DNA of 20,116 bases from assembly GCA_003220195.1 (NCBI GenBank), contig QHRT01000064.1, positions 1 through 20,116 of the forward strand. Reading direction: 5' to 3'. Position numbers and translations under genes: made by a program. The notes beneath the pieces are model-generated. The model worked only from the letters and a program-made list of their open reading frames with translations. It searched no databases and had not been told where the DNA came from. This DNA is from Candidatus Rokuibacteriota bacterium. Its GTDB lineage: Bacteria > Methylomirabilota > Methylomirabilia > Rokubacteriales > CSP1-6. Positions 15,451 to 20,116 of this stretch are shown here, in pieces; within the stretch, counting starts at the first letter, position 1; the number at the start of each line of letters is the position of its first letter.

Positions 15451-16059
15451 ATGGGAAAAGCCCTCGCCGCGTGGTTGCTGATCGCCGGCAGTGTTGCCAG
15501 CCCGGTGTCCTCGCCGAGAGACGTGGTTCTTAACGCGGTGAGTCAGGTCATGGCGATCGTCAGCGAGCCGGTCGACGCCGACCGGTCGACACGGCCGGAC
15601 GCGATGGAACGGCGCCGCGTGGATGTCCATCGCGTGGCGTCCGAACTGTTCGACTTCGAGGACATGGCCAAGCGCGCGCTGTCCCGGCACTGGGCGGCCC
15701 GCACGCGCGCCGAACAGATGCAATTCGTCGAGGTGTTCACGGACATGCTCGAGCGAACGTATCTCGGCCGGCTCGAGGCGTTCGCCGGAAAGACCATCAC
15801 CTATCCGACCGAGTCGATCGACGGCGGCTACGCCATGGTGCGATCGCGAATCGCCGGGGAAAAGCGCACCGAAGCCTCGCTCGTGTACCGGCTGCGCCAG
15901 GCGGGCGGCCGCTGGAAGGTGTTCGACGTCACGATCGACGGCGTCGGCTTCGTGTCGACCTACCGGAACGAGTTCGACCGCATCCTCAAGTCCTCTTCGT
16001 ACGCGTCGCTGCTGGACCGGATGAGGGCGAAGCGACTGGAGATCAACGCGCTCAGGTGA
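15451..16059 (+). CDS. MlaC/Ttg2D-family periplasmic phospholipid-binding protein
   Basis: A 202-residue exported protein of the MlaC (Tol_Tol_Ttg2) family, which carries phospholipids between the outer membrane and the inner-membrane MlaFEDB transporter. A signal peptide is visible (MGKALAAWLLIAGSVASPVSS). The mature part has the family run FDFEDMAKRALSRHW, EFTD-like FVEVFTDMLERTYLGRL, then WKVFDVTIDGVGFVSTYRNEF close to the C-terminus. Length is normal. No mlaD, mlaE or mlaF lies nearby, so it is an orphan here. ATG 15451 lacks a strong ribosome site. The divergent neighbour is the broken kinase-like gene, and a symporter follows 34 nt downstream. Confidence 0.85.
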   Translation: MGKALAAWLLIAGSVASPVSSPRDVVLNAVSQVMAIVSEPVDADRSTRPDAMERRRVDVHRVASELFDFEDMAKRALSRHWAARTRAEQMQFVEVFTDMLERTYLGRLEAFAGKTITYPTESIDGGYAMVRSRIAGEKRTEASLVYRLRQAGGRWKVFDVTIDGVGFVSTYRNEFDRILKSSSYASLLDRMRAKRLEINALR

Positions 16060-16082
16060 TGTTCGCCTCGCGCGTCCCACGC

Positions 16083-16088
16083 TATGAT
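16083..16088 (+). promoter_or_regulatory. -10 box directly before the symporter GTG
   Basis: TATGAT matches the -10 consensus at five of six positions and ends 5 nt before GTG 16094. No good -35 box is seen. Transcription from it would begin at or near the start codon, giving a leaderless message. Read-through from mlaC is an alternative. Confidence 0.35.
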
Positions 16089-16093
16089 GGGGC

Positions 16094-17833
16094 GTGCCCG
16101 TCGGCCTCCTGATCGACGGATTCATCGTCCTCTTCTACTTCCTCGGCATCACCGCGATCGGGCTCTACATGGGGCGCCGGGAGCGGAATCTGAACGACTT
16201 CGCGCTGGGCGGTCGACGCATCCCCTGGTGGGCCGTGATGGCGTCGATCATCGCCGCCGAGACGAGCGCCGCGACGTTCCTCGGCCTCCCCGTCGAGGGG
16301 TACACCAGCAAGAGCTTCGCGTACGTGCAGCTCATCGTGGGGCTGATCCTCGGACGAGTCGTCGTCGGGACGGTCTTCCTCGAGCCCTACTATCGCTTCA
16401 AGGTCTACACGGTCTACGACTACCTCGGCGTGCGCTTCGGCCCCCTGACGAAGGGCGCAGTCTCGGGGCTGTTCCTCTTTATGCGGACGCTCGCGTCCGG
16501 AACGCGGCTCTTCATCCCCTCGCTCGTCATGGTGCTGGCCTATCGGATGTTCGTCGCGGGCGGGGACGTGCAGTTCGGCCAGCAGTCCGTGACGGGCGTG
16601 ACTCCATACCTGGTGGCGGTCGTCGTGCTGACCGTCGTCACCTGTCTCTACACCGCGATGGGAGGGATCAAGGCGGTCATCTGGACGGACGTGATCCAGG
16701 CCTGCCTGATGTTCGGTGGCGCCCTGATCGCCATCGCGACCTTGCTCGTGCACGTCGGCGGGCTCGGCGAAGTGGTCCGCGCGGTGCCGCAGCTGACCGG
16801 GCACGAGGGGTACTTCCTGCACGGGTTCGAACAGAGCGCGCTCGCGCGGTGGCAGCAGAGTCACCATCTCGACGCGATGGCCGTCTGGGACTACGTCAAG
16901 CTGATCCTGGCGAGCGACTACACGCTCTTCTCCGCGCTCATCGGCGCGACGCTCGCGAACATGGCAGCGTTCGGCACGGACCAGGACATGGTGCAGCGCA
17001 TGCTGACGGCCGAGACCCATCAGCGGGCGCGACGCAGCCTGATCACCGCCGGCTTCCTGGATCTCCCGATCGCGTCGGCGTTCGTGTTCATCGGGATCTT
17101 GCTGTTCGTCTACTACCAGAAAGATCCGACGTATCGGCCGGCGGCCACCGCGGACGTCTTCGGCTCGTACATCCTGAACGTGATGCCCGTGGGGATCCGC
17201 GGTCTCGTGCTCGCCGGGATCTTCGCGACCGCGATGGGGTCCTTTTCAGCCGCGCTGAACGCGCTCGCCACGGGCGCGACGAACGACTGGTACATCCGGT
17301 GGGTCCGGGGCAAGAGCGAAGCGCACTACGTCGCGGCGGCGCGGTGGTTCACGGTGTTGTTCGCGGTCTTGATGGTCCTGATCGCCGGCGCGTTCGCGTA
17401 CGCCAAAGTGACGAACCCGAACGTGCGCATCATTCCGGTCGTCCTCGGGATCGCGGGATTCATCCTGGGACCGATGCTGGGCGTGTTCCTGATCGGCATG
17501 TTCACGCGCCGGCGTGGCTCCGACGCCGGCAACGTGGTGGCGATCGCTCTTGGCCTCCTGGCGACGATCGTCGTCGGCAAGCTGAACATCCTGACCCTGA
17601 ACGCGGTCGCGCCGGTGTTCGGGATCCATCGCTCGTTCGAGCAGCCCGCGATCATTCCGGAGGTCTCGTTCACGTGGTGGCCGATGATCGGCGCGCTGGT
17701 GGTGGTCGTCGTCGGTGTGCTCTTCCGCACGCCGGATCACGTGCGCGAGGCCGCTGCCCGCCACGCGGAGCTGGCGCGGACGGCGGGCGATGTCCCGCTG
17801 GCTCTCCGGGGAGTCGATCGGCCTTACGCCTGA
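16094..17833 (+). CDS. Sodium:solute symporter (SSS family)
   Basis: A 579-residue inner-membrane Na+-coupled transporter of the SSS/SLC5 family with about 13-14 hydrophobic segments. Visible are the N-terminal LGITAIGLYMGRRERNLNDF, the GGRRIPWWAVMASIIAAETSAATFLG stretch (part shown) containing the family E-TSA motif after the first cytoplasmic loop, FKVYTVYDYLGVRFG, the YTAMGGIKAVIWTDVIQ signature, and FGTDQDMVQRMLTA in the middle. A long C-terminal hydrophobic hairpin precedes a soluble tail (RTPDHVREAAARHAEL). The substrate (sugar, amino acid, carboxylate) cannot be read from these motifs. GTG 16094 starts 34 nt after mlaC, without a clear ribosome site. Confidence 0.93.
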   Translation: MPVGLLIDGFIVLFYFLGITAIGLYMGRRERNLNDFALGGRRIPWWAVMASIIAAETSAATFLGLPVEGYTSKSFAYVQLIVGLILGRVVVGTVFLEPYYRFKVYTVYDYLGVRFGPLTKGAVSGLFLFMRTLASGTRLFIPSLVMVLAYRMFVAGGDVQFGQQSVTGVTPYLVAVVVLTVVTCLYTAMGGIKAVIWTDVIQACLMFGGALIAIATLLVHVGGLGEVVRAVPQLTGHEGYFLHGFEQSALARWQQSHHLDAMAVWDYVKLILASDYTLFSALIGATLANMAAFGTDQDMVQRMLTAETHQRARRSLITAGFLDLPIASAFVFIGILLFVYYQKDPTYRPAATADVFGSYILNVMPVGIRGLVLAGIFATAMGSFSAALNALATGATNDWYIRWVRGKSEAHYVAAARWFTVLFAVLMVLIAGAFAYAKVTNPNVRIIPVVLGIAGFILGPMLGVFLIGMFTRRRGSDAGNVVAIALGLLATIVVGKLNILTLNAVAPVFGIHRSFEQPAIIPEVSFTWWPMIGALVVVVVGVLFRTPDHVREAAARHAELARTAGDVPLALRGVDRPYA

Positions 17834-17859
17834 CCTCTGCGGTCTCCGCCTGGTACACT
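17830..17859 (+). promoter_or_regulatory. Extended -10 promoter after the symporter gene
   Basis: TGGTACACT contains an extended -10 (TACACT, 17854-17859). CTGACC (17830-17835), overlapping the symporter stop, lies 18 bp upstream as a possible -35. Transcription would start near 17866 and run through a structured leader to the ORF at 18024. Confidence 0.45.
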
Positions 17860-17868
17860 TCGCCCGTC

Positions 17869-18023
17869 GGTCGCCCCCGGGTCGGGAGTCGAACCAATGC
17901 GTATGCGGCCTGATTCAACCCGGTCGCCCCCGAAGAGACGCCCGCCGGAGCGGGAAGGATTTCAGTCTCTCGAAGCGGTCTATCTGCCCCCAGGACCGCC
18001 ATTCACGACAGGAGGCGAACGCG
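17869..18023 (+). promoter_or_regulatory. Structured 5' leader, riboswitch-like, class unknown
   Basis: Several helices can be drawn in about 155 nt: CCGGGT/ACCCGG (17877-17882 with 17918-17923) enclosing GAGTC/GATTC (17886-17890 with 17912-17916); AGAGAC/GTCTCT (about 17934-17939 with 17965-17970) enclosing CCCGC-CGGA-GCGGG (17942-17955); and GCGGTC/GACCGC (17975-17980 with 17994-17999). The last ends 10 nt before a perfect AGGAGG (18010-18015). An 11-bp direct repeat (GGTCGCCCCCG at 17869 and 17922) is also present. No known aptamer core (cobalamin, TPP, SAM, glycine, FMN, c-di-GMP, c-di-AMP) was recognised. It may be an unknown cis-regulatory RNA or chance GC-rich folding. Confidence 0.4.
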
Positions 18024-18314
18024 ATGACTCTGAAGCGTCATGTGCGAAATTGTGTCTTGGGAATCTGTGCAGGGACCGTCGCGCTGCACGCCGCGCCGGC
18101 AGCGTCACCGGAGCAGTCCCTGCCGCAGCAGTTTCCTGGCCAGTTCGTAGATGTCGCTGCGGTCCCCGCCTCGGCGACCGCCGACGGCGACGCTGAGAAC
18201 CGTGACCTCTCGCCGTTCGACTCGAGAGACGATCCGGTACCGTTGGCCGACGGCGCGCACACTGCGGAAACCAGCAAGCTCGCCGATGAGGGGTTTTCCC
18301 TGTTGCGCGGGTGA
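18024..18314 (+). CDS. Signal-peptide ORF, probably truncated by the toxin-antitoxin module
   Basis: ATG 18024 has an ideal ribosome site (AGGAGG, 8-nt spacing) and starts with a convincing signal peptide, MTLKRHVRNCVLGICAGTVA followed by LHAAPAAS. After about 30 codons (from 18105) the frame lies wholly antisense to the RelE toxin gene. It continues with low-complexity polar sequence to a TGA at 18314, giving 96 residues in total. The start signals look real, while the body looks like the shadow of relE. I infer that a gene for a secreted protein lost its 3' part when the toxin-antitoxin operon arrived. A genuine small secreted protein is possible but less likely. Confidence 0.4.
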   Translation: MTLKRHVRNCVLGICAGTVALHAAPAASPEQSLPQQFPGQFVDVAAVPASATADGDAENRDLSPFDSRDDPVPLADGAHTAETSKLADEGFSLLRG

Positions 18315-18434
18315 TCTGGCGAGCTGGTCGGCGCGCTGACTGATGAGCCGCCTGACGCGTTGATCGGGAATCGCTTCGACGAGCTTGAGGTCCGTTTCCG
18401 TCCACGTGATCGCGAAGGCGCGATCCGCGGTCAT
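18105..18434 (-). CDS. RelE/ParE-family toxin
   Basis: A 109-residue toxin of the RelE/ParE superfamily. RelE-like members cleave mRNA on the ribosome and ParE-like members poison gyrase. The layout is typical: N-terminal strand (FAITWTETDLKLVEAIP), two helices with RVRRLISQRADQLARSP, then GELAGFRSVRAVGQRYRIVSRVERREVTVLSVAVG, the beta-sheet core with the R-x-Y-R-I/V element. It ends in DIYELARKLLRQGLLR, resembling members linked to Phd/YefM antitoxins. Its ATG overlaps the antitoxin stop by 4 nt (ATGA). The surface residues deciding RNase or gyrase activity cannot be settled by eye. It runs antisense over the body of the secreted ORF. Confidence 0.85.
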   Translation of the reverse strand: MTADRAFAITWTETDLKLVEAIPDQRVRRLISQRADQLARSPAQQGKPLIGELAGFRSVRAVGQRYRIVSRVERREVTVLSVAVGGRRGGDRSDIYELARKLLRQGLLR

Positions 18435-18700
18435 ACGCCGAGGCGCTTCTTCGCCTCCGCGTTACTGACCACGCGCCCGCGTTTCACATCCTCGAGACTC
18501 GCGCGCAGCGCGGCGACCATGTCGGGGTCGCCCAGAATTTCCAGGGTCTCGACGATGCTCTCGTAGAACTCCCACGGCAGGATCGCCAGGACCGGCCGCC
18601 CGCGGCGCGTGATCGTTACAGCGCGCTCCGGCGTCCGCGCGAGGGTCTCGGGGAGATCCAGCAGGACTTTGCGCGCTTCGGAGATCGTCAATTCGGTCAT
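18431..18700 (-). CDS. Phd/YefM-family antitoxin
   Basis: An 89-residue antitoxin. The N-terminal DNA-binding part shows the Phd/YefM pattern: MTELTISEARKVLLDLPETL, then AVTITRRGRPVLAILPWEFYESIVETLEIL (VxITRxGxPVAVLxxxxYExLxETLxIL). The C-terminal part (ALRASLEDVKRGRVVSNAEA) is the toxin-neutralising segment. AGAGG lies 7 nt before ATG 18700. First gene of the operon, overlapping the toxin by 4 nt. It is expected to repress its own promoter through the paired TGTACA site just upstream. Confidence 0.9.
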   Translation of the reverse strand: MTELTISEARKVLLDLPETLARTPERAVTITRRGRPVLAILPWEFYESIVETLEILGDPDMVAALRASLEDVKRGRVVSNAEAKKRLGV

Positions 18701-18708
18701 CGGGTCCT

Positions 18709-18730
18709 CTTGTACATGACAGTGTACAAG
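18709..18730 (-). promoter_or_regulatory. Paired TGTACA operator of the toxin-antitoxin operon
   Basis: CTTGTACA-TGACAG-TGTACAAG is a perfect inverted repeat containing two palindromic TGTACA cores (18711-18716 and 18723-18728), 12 bp apart centre to centre. Adjacent palindromes with TGTACA cores at this spacing are the known YefM-YoeB operator layout in E. coli. A possible -10 (TACACT on the minus strand, 18727-18722) with a weak GTGAGA -35 places the promoter inside the operator, consistent with autorepression. Confidence 0.75.
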
Positions 18731-18790
18731 AGCATGAGCACATTCTCACATCACGACGGCGAGCGGCGAACATGACACAGCGTCCGTGCG

Positions 18791-20116
18791 TCAGACGTGG
18801 CTGAGGCGCGCGATCATCGCATCGAGCTGGCACTTGCGGAAGCCGTACGCCGTGACCCCGAGCGTGCGGCCGCGCAGGAGCGCCGCGTCGTACGGATCGC
18901 GCAAGAGCACCACCGCGAGCTCGCGCGCGCCATCCTGAACGGCGTCGAGCAACGCCCGGTTCGTCTGGTAGAGATGCGCGTCGAAGAGGAAGAGAATCGT
19001 CGCATCGGCAGCGCGCGAGAGCTCCGTCGCCGAGCGCGTTTCGTCCGGCGACGGCTCGATCCCGACGAGCGTGATTTCCGGTGAGACGCCCGCCAGGCCG
19101 AAGGCCTGCGTCAGGTAGCCGCGCTCGTCGCAGATCTCGGGCTCGATGGTGATCCGTGGCGCGAGATCCGAGAACCGCGGAAAGATCACCGCGACGCGCC
19201 CGTTCAGCGCACGCACGAAGCCCGGGGCGCCGGCATTGACCACGGTCACCGCGCGCGCCGCCATCGCCGACGCGAGCGTCCGGCCGTCTCGCTCCGCGTG
19301 AGGCTGGCCACCCTCGAAGCGCGCGGTTCGCCGTTCCCGCAGGCGGCGCACGCGTGCGACGGACCGTTCGAGTGCGGCAGCCGAGAGCGTACCCGACCGG
19401 TACGCCTCGATCAGGGCGCTGGCCGCCGCGCGCTGCGCCCTCTCGGTGTGGCAGACCAGCAGCAGGTCGTGGCCCGCGTTCGCGGTCCGGACGGCGGCGT
19501 CGCCGATCGAGCACGTCTCGGTGATGGCTCCCATCTCGAGATCGTCCGACACGATCACGCCGCGGTACCCGACTTCACCTCGCAGGTAGTCTTCGACGAT
19601 CACCCGCGAGAACGTCGCCGGCACGCCGGTCGGATCGAGCTTCGGATAGAGCGGATGCGACGTCATGATCGCGTCGACGCCGCCGGTGATCGCCTCGAGA
19701 AACGGCGGCAGGTGAGTCGCGTGCATCTCGTCCCAGTCCGACTCGATCGTCGGCAAGCGCAGGTGCGCGTCGAGGGGCGAGTGGCCCTTCCCGGGAAAGT
19801 GCTTGGCACAGGCCGAGATGCCGTTGCGCTGCATCCCGGTGATGCGCGCCGCGCCGTATCGCGCGACGACAGCCGGGTCCTTGCCGTACGAGCGGATGCC
19901 GATGTTCGGACTGTAGCGATCGGTCAGCACGTCGAGCACCGGTCCGAGGGTCAGATCGATCCCGAGCCGTCGGAGCTCGCGCGCTTCGATCATTCCCTGA
20001 CGCGCGACGAACGCCTCGTCGCCGGCGGTGGCAGCCGCCAGGTTGTCGGGAAAGATCGTGACGCCCTGCCGCTGCATGACAATGCGGCCGCCTTCGTGAT
20101 CGGTGCCGACCAGGAG
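18791..20116 (-). CDS. GH3-family glycosidase, beta-N-acetylhexosaminidase-like (5' end outside window)
   Basis: The frame is open from the window edge to TGA 18791, giving 441 residues with the N-terminus missing. GH3 signatures include GTDHEGGR at the edge, DLTLGPVLDV, NIGIRSYGKDP, the KHFPGKGHSPLDAHL loop (Asp-x-His dyad typical of NagZ-like enzymes), and VIVSDDLEMGAI with the nucleophile Asp. NagZ enzymes remove N-acetylglucosamine from muropeptides or chitin fragments, and a role in wall recycling is inferred. Beyond the barrel there is a second domain of about 180 residues (AVTVVNAGA, VAVIFPRFSD, AADATILFLFDAHLYQTNRALL) resembling the GH3 C-terminal alpha/beta domain, as in longer Gram-positive NagZ proteins. 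Confidence 0.9.
   Translation of the reverse strand, partial: LLVGTDHEGGRIVMQRQGVTIFPDNLAAATAGDEAFVARQGMIEARELRRLGIDLTLGPVLDVLTDRYSPNIGIRSYGKDPAVVARYGAARITGMQRNGISACAKHFPGKGHSPLDAHLRLPTIESDWDEMHATHLPPFLEAITGGVDAIMTSHPLYPKLDPTGVPATFSRVIVEDYLRGEVGYRGVIVSDDLEMGAITETCSIGDAAVRTANAGHDLLLVCHTERAQRAAASALIEAYRSGTLSAAALERSVARVRRLRERRTARFEGGQPHAERDGRTLASAMAARAVTVVNAGAPGFVRALNGRVAVIFPRFSDLAPRITIEPEICDERGYLTQAFGLAGVSPEITLVGIEPSPDETRSATELSRAADATILFLFDAHLYQTNRALLDAVQDGARELAVVLLRDPYDAALLRGRTLGVTAYGFRKCQLDAMIARLSHV

Noticed and set aside
17869..17940. Possible tRNA or tmRNA fragment on the minus strand, suggested by GGTTCGACTCCC
   Set aside because: The flanking bases do not form a T stem (two of five pairs fail), no acceptor stem or anticodon arm can be drawn, and no CCA is in place. 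The resemblance is limited to the loop motif.

Overview
The window comes from a bacterium with a GC-rich genome (strong G/C bias at third codon positions, long antisense shadow frames, frequent GTG starts). Gene content (hemE-hemH-hemY, a lone MlaC-type protein, an Aquifex-type single-chain aconitase, GC-rich intergenic hairpins) is compatible with an Acidobacteriota/Vicinamibacteria-like or similar soil or sediment lineage. That placement is an inference from style and content. Nothing seen here proves it.

Layout. (a) 1-48: 3' end of an unidentified plus-strand gene. (b) 91-5601, minus strand: a tight four-gene operon reading citrate synthase, aconitase, PrpF-family isomerase, M20-family hydrolase, with a recognisable promoter at 5666-5694. 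The combination resembles a citrate or 2-methylcitrate module. (c) 5738-8605, minus strand: DedA membrane protein, LLM flavin oxidoreductase and a short-chain dehydrogenase. They are separated by hairpin-rich spacers, including a 33-bp-arm inverted repeat, and the SDR carries a 21-bp coding minisatellite. (d) 8644-8825: remnant of a ThDP-dependent enzyme in which only the first and last parts survive, in different frames. (e) 8877-12312, plus strand: haem synthesis genes hemE, hemH, hemY. (f) 12380-13955: a 74-residue unknown protein and an APC permease resembling plant polyamine transporters. (g) 14143-15336, minus strand: a small cysteine protein translationally coupled to a frame-broken BadF/N-acetylglucosamine-kinase-like gene. 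(h) 15451-17833, plus strand: MlaC-like periplasmic protein and a sodium:solute symporter. (i) 17830-18314: a promoter, a structured leader of about 160 nt and a signal-peptide ORF whose body is overlapped from the opposite strand by (j) a Phd/YefM-RelE toxin-antitoxin operon (18105-18700) with a paired TGTACA operator. (k) 18791-20116: a GH3 (NagZ-like) glycosidase running off the window end.

Most of the window is housekeeping metabolism. The parts that merit a second look are the two genes broken by apparent internal loss plus frame change, the structured leader in front of a truncated secreted ORF beside the toxin-antitoxin module, the large inverted repeat at 7576-7700, and the PrpF/aconitase/citrate synthase operon ending in an M20 homologue that lacks several metal ligands. 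No CRISPR array, insertion sequence, tRNA or rRNA could be supported.
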